The position numbers and the translations under genes were made by a program. Positions 54,971-64,000 of a stretch of 64,000 nt of DNA are shown here, in pieces. A model generated the notes under the pieces. The model worked only from the letters and a program-made list of their open reading frames with translations. It ran no database searches and was not told the origin of the DNA. This DNA comes from Loripinus fragilis. Its lineage: Eukaryota > Mollusca > Bivalvia > Lucinida > Lucinidae. Positions within the stretch are counted from its first letter, which is position 1. Every line of letters begins with the position of its first letter. The DNA is taken from NCBI GenBank assembly GCA_964019695.1, contig OZ026515.1, positions 133,880,849-133,944,848 on the forward strand. The letters run 5' to 3'.

Positions 54971-56074
54971 TGGAGAACTTTGGAATGCTCAGAATATACC
55001 AGATTGCACCATTTTATCATTTTTTAGGGAGAGCATGCCTCCGGAGCCCCTGGCAAGAGTGGTAATCTACATTGACTTGAGGGTTGGGATTTTCATGTAA
55101 CCACTAAACACTACTGAGCGATTATTTTTCTCACATGCCAATTTTACACTTGACACATGCTGGTGACGTCACTGAGTATATGTTTACAGTGAATGGCACG
55201 CGGTCAATTGTTTTGTTGGCCAAAATATCTCAACAACTTGAAATACTAGTAGCCATTACAAAGCACTTTAAACAATGAACATATGGTTATTTCATCAAAA
55301 TGGATTCACAAGAAATAAACTACCTTATCGTAAGCAGTAAGTAAGTTTGTTGAGGAATATGAGTTTCATTTGTTCATATCGGCAAGATTCCCAGTGTCTT
55401 CACTCCTGGGCCCCCAATTGATTTTGCGGAGCTGGGAAGAAGTACTATATATTTATGTTCAGGAAGCTGGGGAGTCTCATAATGATTTTAGGGGATCTGG
55501 GGAGCAACCTCTTACTTTTGAGGATTTAGGGAACCAGCCAAAAAAATAAAAACTAAATTTCAAAACGCTCACCTTAAATGAAAAGCCTCCTTCCCCCTCC
55601 CTCTGTACAATATAAATATATTTAGTTTTGTAATATTATGCACATCTGGCTTCATATTGGAGAAAAACATGGCGAATAATGTTTGTTGTTGTTGATTTAC
55701 TATCGTTAAAATTGTTGATTTTTAGGTTGATAACAAGGTACTTTGGAATGCTCAGAATGCACCAGATTGCACCTTTTTATCTTTTTTTCAGGGGGAGTAT
55801 GCCCCCCCTGATCCCTAGCAAGAGTGTGAATCCACATTGTTACAAGGCTACTTACGTGCCTGGTATATAATTTTATCAGTCACCCCTAATATTAACTGAA
55901 TTGTTTCAACATAACCTAATAAACGTTTTCTATTTCACGGCTTGTTACCTTTATCAGGTCATGATGACGTTGCACTTTAGAATGACGTCGCTAATGACGC
56001 TGAATCAACACAAAAATTGAAAATTGAGCCATAATCGCTAGTTTGAAGAGAGAAAGAATGGGTAAACTGATAAA

Positions 56075-56200
56075 TAGAATACCAGGTTCGCGTCTTTTGA
56101 TATCAAGCCTCGCGATGTCAACATGCGTTCTCAAAGCCTTGCCGGGTAAACTTGATATCAAAAGACACTCACCTAGTATTCTCTATCTCCCTCCAGTCAA
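56075..56200. repeat. Nested palindrome with TTTTGATATCAAG arms
   Basis: AGAATACCAGGTTCGCGTCT then TTTGATATCAAG faces CTTGATATCAAAAGACACTC then ACCTAGTATTCT, around GCCTCGCGATG. Confidence 0.75.
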
Positions 56201-56269
56201 TTACCTGATTTTTATAACAACTTCAATGAATGCTGGTCAGATACATACTTACTTGATGAAACTGAAGTT

Positions 56270-56605
56270 AAATAGAGGATCTTACATGAGTGCTCTTGTT
56301 TTATTGATTTTATTAAACGAGTTGGGCAAAAGAGATAAAATGCGAGGCTTGCCGAGCATTTTATCTATTTTTCGCAACGAGTTTAATAAATTCAATAAAA
56401 CAAGAGCACGAATGTTAGATTCTATTTATCATATGACAAACACTTTGAAATCTCATTTCTGGCGTAAAAACGTTAGAATTTTGTCATTATGTGCGCAACG
56501 TTGCTATGGACGTCATAACGTTTCCCGTAAATCTATAAACCACTAGTGGTTTATCGATTTTATTGCATGGCGTTATTTCACTCCCAAGCGCGACGTCATA
56601 TGATA
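56270..56605 (+). mobile_element. Palindromic repeat with CGAGGCTTGCCGAG centre, copy 2
   Basis: Inverted copy of 39405-39765, including TTATTTCACTCCCAAGCGCG at its outer edge. A third short match to that edge (CGTTATTTCACTCCCGGACG) is at about 46112, between the PLE and FkbM exon 2. Confidence 0.75.
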
Positions 56606-57104
56606 AACACGCGTATAAGCATGATAAAGGGCCTGAGAGATATTTGGAGTAAAAGACATACTATCAAATATAGAGAGCATTCCTTCATACTCTACCAGGT
56701 ACAAAACAGCATTTTATGGATGACCTCGTACTTAGAGCTATACGTAAATAATGTATTTTATTAAAGTAATTATATGTCCTGTACTCCATGGCAAAGCCCT
56801 GTCTTTTACATGTATAACGCAAAATATTAAGTGAACATTTAGTCATGCGTTCGTGTATATAGCGTCATAATTATTAAGTCGGCTATGTGAATCTAATCCT
56901 ACAGAAAGAAAAATACATTTAGGGAGAATTGGCTTATTTTGGGGTGGATTTTGGGAGGAGCTGATTCATTTTTTAGGGATTTGGGGAGCAAAGGCAAAAT
57001 ACTAATCAGAGAGCCAAGGATTTGTTTTCAGTGATTTGGTGAGATCAATGCATTATGTTTATGGATCAAGGGATCACAGACTCCCCTGTGGGGCCTCAGT
57101 TCTT

Positions 57105-57752
57105 GCCCAGCATGTCAAATTATGTCAATTACAATACATTCAACATGTTCAAAGCATTTGAATAAATCATGTTTAAAAAATTGTGCAGTTTAACTTTAAA
57201 CCAAGTGTATGCCTACCTTAATAGTTGATATTTCAACATAGGTTTTCTCGCGTTAGCAACAGGACCCTGTGTCGCTTGTCTCGTATTAGTAACGCTTGTC
57301 TCAGATGAGTAGCAATAGGACAAGCTTTTGTCGACAACAAGCTTACATAGAGACCACTCTATCTTGCAGGCAATGGCATGTGAGAAAGGATTTTCTCACA
57401 TATCAATGCATACATGATCAAGTGGTCCCTGTGTTAGCTCGCTGTCGGCATACTTTATCAGGAATCGCTATACTAGTACTCATGTGAGATAAGCGTTACT
57501 AATACGAGATACCTACATGGGGTGGGTTGCTAATGTGAGTTTAGCTACTAGAGACACTTTAGGCGCATGCCTGTATGCTTACAGAAAACGAAAGTTGAGT
57601 ATTGTTGATCATGTTGGTTTCAATGTTGAAATTTCAACGAAAACAGCAGGACTACAAATGATATACACTGAGCATTTTACTTGAATATTTATTCAAATGC
57701 TTTGAACATGTAGAATGCATTGTGATTGGCATTTTGACGTGCTGGGCAAGCG
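57105..57752. mobile_element. ~650-bp foldback MITE nested in the larger foldback
   Basis: CTTGCCCAGCATGTCAAATT and CATGTTCAAAGCATTTGAAT on the left face ATTCAAATGCTTTGAACATG and TTTTGACGTGCTGGGCAAG on the right. Inner arms: TCGTATTAGTAACGCTTGTC against ATAAGCGTTACTAATACGAG. A half copy is at 37270-37690. Confidence 0.8.
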
Positions 57753-57930
57753 GCTGTGCACCGAGACTGCGGTATTTGCCAATTTGTAAGAAACTCATTT
57801 TCCTCAACAAATGTACTTACTGTTGTTGATAAGGTACTTCTTGTACATCCATTTTAGTGAAATGAACATTTTTTTATTGTTTTAAATGTTGTTTTATCGC
57901 CATTTCAAGTTGTGATATTTGGCCGAAAAA

Positions 57931-58485
57931 CTAGTGTGCACCAGCGAAACATCAACTCAGTGGTGCCACCAACAGATATTGCACGACCCTTGAGTCTGCC
58001 CTCTATTCACTACAATATAGTCATTTGTGCATCAAAAAGAAGTTTGTCAAATTTCTTTACAGAGGGAGTAGATCCACGAGGGAATGGTTGGAGGGGTGTG
58101 TACCAATATTCCTACAGAAACCGGAAACCTAGAGTACTTGTGAGATTTTCCAGGTGGGGTCTGGGCTCACCATCCCCTCTGGATCTGCGAATAAGCAGGT
58201 GGGGGTCGAATAAACAAAAGCTCTGACAACTTTTTATTTGTGCGTTACAGAGGGGATATTCTTGCTTCTATAGAGAGATCTTTAATTCTTAACATATCTT
58301 ATTTTATATGTTTTGATGACCATTTAAGGGTCTTACAGTGTCCGTTTAATGGCATTTTAAGGTATTGTTGTTATCCCATTTAAAACATTTCAACATGATT
58401 TAAAGGTAAAAAATAACAGGTTTTTAATATTTAATGGCATTTTCAAGTCTATCAAATTAAAAGCCTTTAACAGATCTTGCATAGC
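57931..58485. other. No gene recognised
   Basis: A 104-residue frame (57912-58226) is open here but shows no known motif and no splice or start context that supports a gene. At about 58310-58450 TTTAATGGCATTTTAAGG-like words repeat. Confidence 0.4.
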
Positions 58486-58489
58486 AATA

Positions 58490-58745
58490 ATAGTAAGTGA
58501 GTATAATCAGGAAATACCACAATCACAAACTGCAGATTAATCCGTGGTACCGTGAGGAAGAGCCACACAACAATCACCAGTAAGACAAAAAAAAAGCAAA
58601 GCAACCTGCTCTCTCTTCCCCGTCAAGATGATTGCAATACTAGAATGGATACAAAATAGCGCACAATAAAACATAGAACAATTACAAAATCCAAAATCCC
58701 ACAAGGGAGTAACAATCAAAAACAACAGACCCTACACCTTAGACC
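58490..58745 (-). repeat. Penelope-like 3' region, inverted fragment
   Basis: Minus-strand match to 45770-46020, from the terminal AGTAAGTGAGTATAATCAGG to AATCAAAAACAACAGACCC. It abuts the plus-strand RT fragment that starts at 58755, giving the same tail-inverted-before-head arrangement as at 43233/43600. Confidence 0.75.
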
Positions 58746-58754
58746 GTAAAAGAA

Positions 58755-59037
58755 ATGATACTACATTGCCTCATAATTAAATCAAAGAAAATCTTATTAT
58801 TTCAGCAAACTTTTGATAGAGATGGTTCGATAGAGAGTTCCCTTTACTTGGCTTGTAACGAGAAAGCCCCGCCTTTTCCACTTCTGAGCAACCAAACTGT
58901 TATAATATATGGGCATGTTAGAGATTTTGTGCCGCTCTAAATCATCTTTGGGAAACATATTCATTATCTGGTTCTATCCTGTATACTTATTAGACAAATC
59001 ATTGATATTCCGATTTAGACTAATTGTGCCCCTCTTT
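58755..59037 (+). pseudogene. Penelope-like RT fragment
   Basis: Matches 44390-44650: CTACATTGCCTCATAATTAA, GATAGAGAGTTCCCTTTACT, CTTCTGAGCAACCAAACTGT and CAAATCATTGATATTCCGAT, ending at the position of NCAPL. Many stops; dead. Confidence 0.75.
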
Positions 59038-59039
59038 TT

Positions 59040-59960
59040 ATACCCGCTTTATCTTAAGCAAAAGTAGGGCATATTTATTTGGTACCAAAGTCAGTCCGTC
59101 GCCCGTCCGCCACATTTCTTGTATATGTATCTTCTCCTAAACCGTTGGACGTAACAAATTCAAACTTTGCAGGAGAATGTCACATAATATAGAGGCTACT
59201 GGGCGATGTTTCGTGTGACCTTCACCTCAAGATCAAGGCCAAATGTCAAATACTTTTTCTTCTTGTAAATACATCTCCTCCTGATTCGTAGGACATAGCA
59301 ACTTCACACTTTGCAGGTGGGTTTCTGGGCATCATTTTGTATGGAAAAGCATCTTCTTCTAATGCACTAGTCATTTGTAACCAGGGACCCCCAGTCCAGG
59401 GGAAAAGTGGGGACATTGACTTTTCGTCAGCCGTTCCCTGCTATGATCCCAACACTGAGGTGACAGCAAGCTGGTAAAACCATGGCATTTTTCTCCTGAA
59501 GTCAGGTGTTTTACAGTGCATTGCCATATTTTCCTTGGTCATGATATCCAATCCCTCGAATTTCCCTCACACCGTGGACACCATGTAATAGTAGAAAAAG
59601 GTTCACTTCCCTAGCTATTGTTACAAATGACTGCTGTATAAACCGTTGGACATACATGAAGCAACTTAAAACTATGCAGGTACATAGGTTACATCTTGGC
59701 AACATTTCGTATGACCTTCATCCCAGGGTCAACATCAAGGTTAACATCAAGGTCAAACAATGTACGTTCTTCTAAATGCATCTACTCCTTAACCGTTGGA
59801 TTTAGAAACTTCAAAGTTGGTATATCTAATTTCTCGAAGTCATCCCTCACTGTTGGAACAATGTAAAAGTAAAAACAACGGCTCACTTGCCCGACTATCA
59901 TCCGACCTCCCCAAAGTCTGATGGGCTATGGCCGTGGTTACAAATCACTGGTGCATAGAC
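59040..59960 (+). repeat. Satellite-like array with AACCGTTGGA units
   Basis: Repeats of TCTTCTCCTAAACCGTTGGA, then AACTTCAAACTTTGCAGG, ATGTTTCGTGTGACCTTCA and CAAGGTCAAGGTCAAA-like words, about four to five diverged units of 150-250 bp. The type is related in style (GGTCA words) but not in sequence order to the 14.6-15.7 kb array. Confidence 0.65.
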
Positions 59961-60009
59961 CGTACTACCAGTACATAGTAAGTAAGGGTGCAAAGATCAG
60001 GGGTCAGTT

Positions 60010-60180
60010 TCATCAAAGCATTTAAGACGTGTTTTTGTCTTTAAAATGTCTTAGGACATGATTAAGACAAAAATTGTGTTTCATCAAAATCTGAAGATTT
60101 AGGAAGTTCTCACTTTTTGTCCTATACGTAGGACAAATAAATCAGTGTCCCAGCCGATACTTTTGTCCTAAATAGTATGC
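60010..60180 (+). repeat. Repeat upstream of the HARBI1-like remnant
   Basis: GGGGTCAGTTTCATCAAAGC then TTTAAGACGTGT and repeated TTTGTCCTA / TAAGACAAAAA words. GGG..AGTTTCATxAA is a common start of Harbinger-type terminal repeats, which would fit the following remnant, but the right end was not found. Confidence 0.4.
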
Positions 60181-60195
60181 GTGTACAATGTACTA

Positions 60196-60284
60196 ACGAC
60201 GGCTGCTGCTTTTCAAGTGATATTGGAGGCTGAAGAGGACGATAATCGGCCAAGGCTAAAAAAACATAGATCGTTCAGAGACAG
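60196..60284 (+). pseudogene. HARBI1-like first-exon remnant
   Basis: The frame AAAFQVILEAEEDDNRPRLK then KHRSFRDR resembles the start of HARBI1/Harbinger transposase-derived proteins (MAAAxxxLLEEEDxExxRRxRRFRDR). It is followed at 60285 by GTATAT, a possible donor. Where ATG is expected the sequence has ACG ACG GCT GCT, so the start codon appears lost. The transposase catalytic domain was not seen downstream. The match is short and rests on memory of the family. Confidence 0.35.
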
Positions 60285-60289
60285 GTATA

Positions 60290-62115
60290 TTTGCTTTACA
60301 ATTATGCTTCTTACTGACCTGCATCCATATTTCTATCAGTTTATGAGTTGGCTCTACTTGTCGCAACATAGCCGTGCAAGAAAGTTGCTACTCTTAATTT
60401 CATTCACAATAATAAATATGGCAAATGGCCCACTTCGAATCGAACTAAAGGTCCTACTAAAGTTCTTACGTAATAGATGCGCGCGCACGTTTACACACAA
60501 ACGGTTTTGTCGGCTGGCAAGTAAACACAGTAAATAGCCCTGTATGTCTCACTTCAATTCCAATCGTAGACAAAAAGGATGCGTATAAACTGCACAGCCT
60601 ACGCTAATTAATAATTTCGAATATATGAGAACGCAAATGATGCACAGCTAGGATTTGTTTTGTAAAAACAAATTATTTTGAGACTACTGACAGGCCCGGA
60701 AACCATCATGATACGTGTACATTGGTATAGAGAAGGGAACCAGATAATCTACTAGAGTAACGGTGCTCTGACCCTCCGTGGATCTCTAGTAGGTTCCTGG
60801 CATCACTATAGTAGCAGCTATCGGTGTTCGAATCAAACTTTAGTTACTATAGTATGAACTACTAGTGCACGGACTTATGTCGTGTTTTAGGTCCCGTGGG
60901 ATTTTTTTGAAGAAAGCAAACAACTATTATATTTTGTTTTGGGGATGTATGGTGATGACGAAAATGGTTGTTGGCAGCCCTGGAATCGTGGCAGACACCA
61001 GTTATGACGTCATCAATATGGCGCCTGTCAAAAGCTTAATTTGAGGAAAATTCATAGTAGATTTCGTTATCGTTTCTATGTCAGTCAAAAGTTGATATTG
61101 CATAAAAGACACAAAAGAACAGTACAGAGTACACAAATGATACATTTGTGTACATTTTAATGCATTGTTATTGAAATAACCTAGGCATTTGTCTCGTTAA
61201 CGCTTTGAGTGCTGCAAATCATGAGTTGGACAGTGCCATTTTTTGGAACAAAATTTGGGCGAATAAAAGGATTTATTAAACTTTGTAAGTAGTCATTTTA
61301 TCCAAAAGAAAACTATGATAGGTGCGTTCATCTGTGAGCTCAACAGTATTAAATTATATATGGGCATAATCAAAGCACTGAGACAACTAAGTCACTAAAA
61401 ACGCAAACACACTTTTCAAATGAAACTTGTCATTATAAAGCTGTTAAATGTATAATGAGAAAGAATGACAAACACAATAACAATCAGTTTCTTGTCAGAA
61501 CTTAGAGGTTATTTTTGCAGTTGCAGATATATTAACAAAGAAAATGCAATGTACGAAATTGTCTGTCATTACAGACAAGCGCAATGTCCATGAAAGTGAA
61601 GTCATCTGATACTCAGTATTATTATTGTGGTTCCTCGCATGTATAATATTACATTTGCAACGAGGAAACGCAAGGCTTCACACTTTTCAATAAATCTCCC
61701 GTTTTGTTCCCTATCGTTCCTATAGTAAAATTGGTAAAAATATGGGTACTCTTGGAAAAATAAGCACATATATAAAAAAAACAATTGATATTTCAAATTG
61801 AAACTTTGTGTAATTGCACCTAAGATTGTGTCGTCTAACTTGATTTGAGCTAGAGTTTTTCATTTGTTTTAGATATTTTTGAAATAAACAACTAAACATT
61901 ATGTCTTTGAAAAAATGGCATGGGGCGTAACTTATTTAGACCAGATTACTTTGAGCATGTCCTCATTACAAACGACATACCACAATATTCGTGCTGCCAA
62001 ATGCGTTAGAAGTCCTCCTCTTGAATCACATGAGGTACTTGAGAAGGAATTTGAGCCAAATTCCCCAAGTGAAACCTATGCATAAAGCTATCAGGCAGTA
62101 TATATATGGTTGGAG
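60290..62115. other. No gene recognised
   Basis: AT-rich. TGACGTCATCAATATGGCGC at about 61005-61022 is a CRE-like word near an ATG, without a following reading frame. Nothing else is supported. Confidence 0.5.
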
Positions 62116-62119
62116 TTAT

Positions 62120-63835
62120 GTGTTTGTATATTAGAGATGCACGGACTGCCAATTGAGCATTGCATCTCTCTGCTTTAGCGGAATTTGTCAAGTGCTTTTT
62201 CGCACTGGACAAGCTCAATTATGCCAGGATGATTCCCATATATCTAGCAGAGATGTCACAGCTTGAAAGAACATATTCAGATATATGGTCAGAATTCAGC
62301 AATGGAAATCGGGTTGTAAATAAAAACACCATTCCCTTTTGTGTTATAGGACCAGATCATGCTTTGGAACAAATCAACAGATGGATAAAAGTGACTAGAG
62401 GCCTTGTTGGCATAACACTGAATAAAAATGCAAGAAATCGATTCTTCCTGATCTTGTACGATTGACAGAATAAGCCAAGGAAATGACTAGAGATTCAGAG
62501 AAAGCAAGAAAATGCCTCCATGAGCTGTCACGTGCTATTCTGAAAATGCAAACAAAGAATGCTCAAAAGCTTGTCAGCACCATAGAAGGATTTATAAGTC
62601 CATTTAGCTATCAAGAAAATGATATAATAAATCTAGTTACAAAAGCTGTAATGCTAGAGAAAATTAACATGATATATGCCTTATTGAAGTTGGAGTTCAA
62701 AGATGGAAACCTTCATTCAATAACATATCAAAACGGAACAAGTGAATTTTTGGGCAAAAATGCAAAAGCTTCTGCTTCAAACTTGGTCTGCCTCTTTAAA
62801 AAATGTACATGTAGCAATATCAAACAAAGTTTTAGAATTAAAAGCAGACAGAGGGTATTTTGCGAGAAATGCCGCAAACTCTCGCCCTGATATGCATCTT
62901 CAGGAGTGCTTAAGTAATTAGGAGCTGTCAATAGTGCCAAGATTACTGTTTTCTGCAGACGAAACAATGCTGTACTGCACTGCCAAGAGTAAATTAATGG
63001 ACATATTAGAAAAGATGTCTAGTGCAGAGACTTCTGATGTTGCACCTCCTGATATACTGCAACCAAACAAATGCGTTTCTATAATTCATACTATGGCTGA
63101 CGTTCAGTCAATGGGCAAACCTAGCTGGATTAAGACGTGCAAAGATTTGTCAGCTCATTTCATTGCATTTATACAAAGAAAATATGATGAATATGATGAA
63201 TTACATAATTCCGTTTGACAGGTATGACATTCCAAAATCACTTAAGTCAGCAACAAGGCATTTGTGGCATACCACAGCACAGACACTACAAAATTTCAAA
63301 TGCTCCACTGAAGAAACTGTTATCCCAAACAGCAACAAAGGATGAGCTTACAGTATTTTTGTCATAAGAATTGCTGAAATTCTCAAAAGATAACAAGTTG
63401 TATACCGTTGCATGGCAAAATAAATGACTCACAGATGCATCACATAGGGGTGGGATGTAAACCATCTAAGCAGAAGTAAAGAAGAAGCTGATACTCCATG
63501 CCATTGATGCAAGTCGAAATGGTGCAACAGAATGGACATTTTTTCACTGGACACAGATGTATTTGTTCTTTGCCTAAGAATATACCCAGAATTTCCGAGG
63601 GAGACTATTTTCATGACAGGCATCAGGAACAGACGGAGAAAATTTCAACTTAGGCCAATCTATTTAGCTCTTTGGGACTTGGGGACTCAGTTTCTTCCCT
63701 GTCTACATTCATTTTCTGGTGCTGATATCACTAGAACAGTAGCATGAAAAGGAAGTTGGTCTTTTTGGAAAGCATTTAAGGATTGTGATATGGGAATTAA
63801 ACAGGCAGTACTTGAAGACCACATTGTAAGACAAC
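62120..63835 (+). pseudogene. C-terminal part of a multicopy invertebrate protein family, broken
   Basis: Blocks in order: IRDAR...LHLSALAEFVKCFF (about 62130), LNYARMIPIYLAEMSQLE, VVNKNTIPFCVIGPDHALEQ and RGLVGITLNKNARNRFFL (to 62440). Then come MTRDSEKARKCLHEL (62483), a middle block, PRLLFSADETMLYCTAKSKL (62937), IHTMADVQSM, KTCKDLSAHFIAF and IIPFDRYDIPKSLKSATR (to 63260). The end is DIFSLDTDVFVLCLRIYPEFP (63535) and CLHSFSGADITR (63705). This is the order of a family abundant in mollusc and cnidarian genomes, with a DTDVLVL ... HAFTGCD pair that recalls PIN/FEN-like nucleases. A TGA at 62149, and stops or shifts near 62465, 62890, 63225, 63300 and 63748, break it. Here GCD of the second motif is GAD. 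The right end is truncated by a PLE fragment. Confidence 0.65.
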
Positions 63836-63840
63836 TTGAT

Positions 63841-64000
63841 TTAATTTGATTAGAGTGTCTCTCCATGATGATACATTGCATTAGTTAGATGGCCTCCATG
63901 CGAGCTGAACATTTCTTGTACTTCAGCAACAGCAGAATCTAGGGCGACGATTTGGTACCAGTAAAATGCATTTAAGCCCCCCGGTGGCTTAGGCTACTGT
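63841..64000 (+). repeat. Penelope-like 3' region, cut by the window end
   Basis: GATTAGAGTGTCTCTCCATG, GCATTAGTTAGATGGCCTCC, CAGCAACAGCAGAATCTAGG and AAAATGCATTTAAGCCCCCC match 45588-45745 closely. It is one of the better preserved copies and continues past the window. Confidence 0.8.

Larger units (their letters stand above)
55205..57930. mobile_element. 2.7-kb foldback element with nested palindromes
   Basis: Outer arms: GGCCAAAATATCTCAACAAC, then TCATCAAAATGGATTCACAA and GTTTGTTGAGGAATATGAGT on the left. On the right, their reverse complements occupy about 57795-57930 (ACTCATTTTCCTCAACAAAT ... TTGTGATATTTGGCC). Further inward blocks with GGGGATCTGGGGAGCAA sit at 55480 and 56970. Smaller palindromes are nested inside at 56075-56200, 56270-56605 and 57105-57752. 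No coding gene is supported; the 167-residue frame at 56043-56546 is a translation of these repeats. Confidence 0.65.

Noticed and set aside
56043..56546. 167-residue frame resembling a small protein
   Set aside because: It runs across two palindromic repeats, one of which is present in reverse at 39.4-39.8 kb. The reading follows the repeat, not a gene.

Overview
This is an AT-rich, repeat-dense piece of an animal nuclear genome. A spliced gene with GT-AG junctions, tRNA-derived SINEs, Penelope-like and LINE reverse transcriptase fragments, MITEs, foldback elements and many microsatellites all point to a metazoan. The SINE tail type, the abundant Penelope-like family and a Star-like FkbM methyltransferase gene suggest a marine invertebrate, most likely a bivalve or other mollusc. 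That assignment is inference, because no search was run.

Layout. 1-17.6 kb: no host gene; LINE 3' fragments (5.4-7.0 kb), pieces of one Penelope-like element (PLE), a 2-kb terminal-inverted-repeat element (10176-12160) that split a PLE piece and left a 10-bp target duplication, interleaved inverted repeats (13.3-14.2 kb) and a satellite-like array (14.6-15.7 kb). 17682-24478: a 6.8-kb element with 1.4-1.6-kb terminal inverted repeats, 5'-AG...CT-3' ends and a near-perfect 6-bp target duplication. It carries three leftward genes: a capsid-like protein of the Polinton/adintovirus type, a small basic protein and a C2HC-finger protein. It has no polymerase, integrase, ATPase or protease. This is the most interesting object here: it looks like a compact, non-autonomous or satellite-like relative of Polintons/Mavericks. 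24.8-37.7 kb: MITEs, SINEs, a 2.2-kb palindrome centred on a TATG array, and several tandem arrays.

38365-54039 holds the one host gene I can support: a three-exon, 372-residue type II membrane protein with a FkbM methyltransferase domain. All splice junctions are phase 0 and both introns are about 7 kb. Intron 1 carries the longest PLE copy and a remnant of another repetitive protein family. Intron 2 carries a degraded PLE copy and two SINEs. 54-64 kb is again repeats: nested foldback elements (54.6-57.9 kb), more PLE pieces, a satellite-like array, a HARBI1-like first-exon remnant, and a broken copy of a multicopy invertebrate protein family (62.1-63.8 kb).

Coordinates of repeats without sharp ends were estimated by eye and are approximate.
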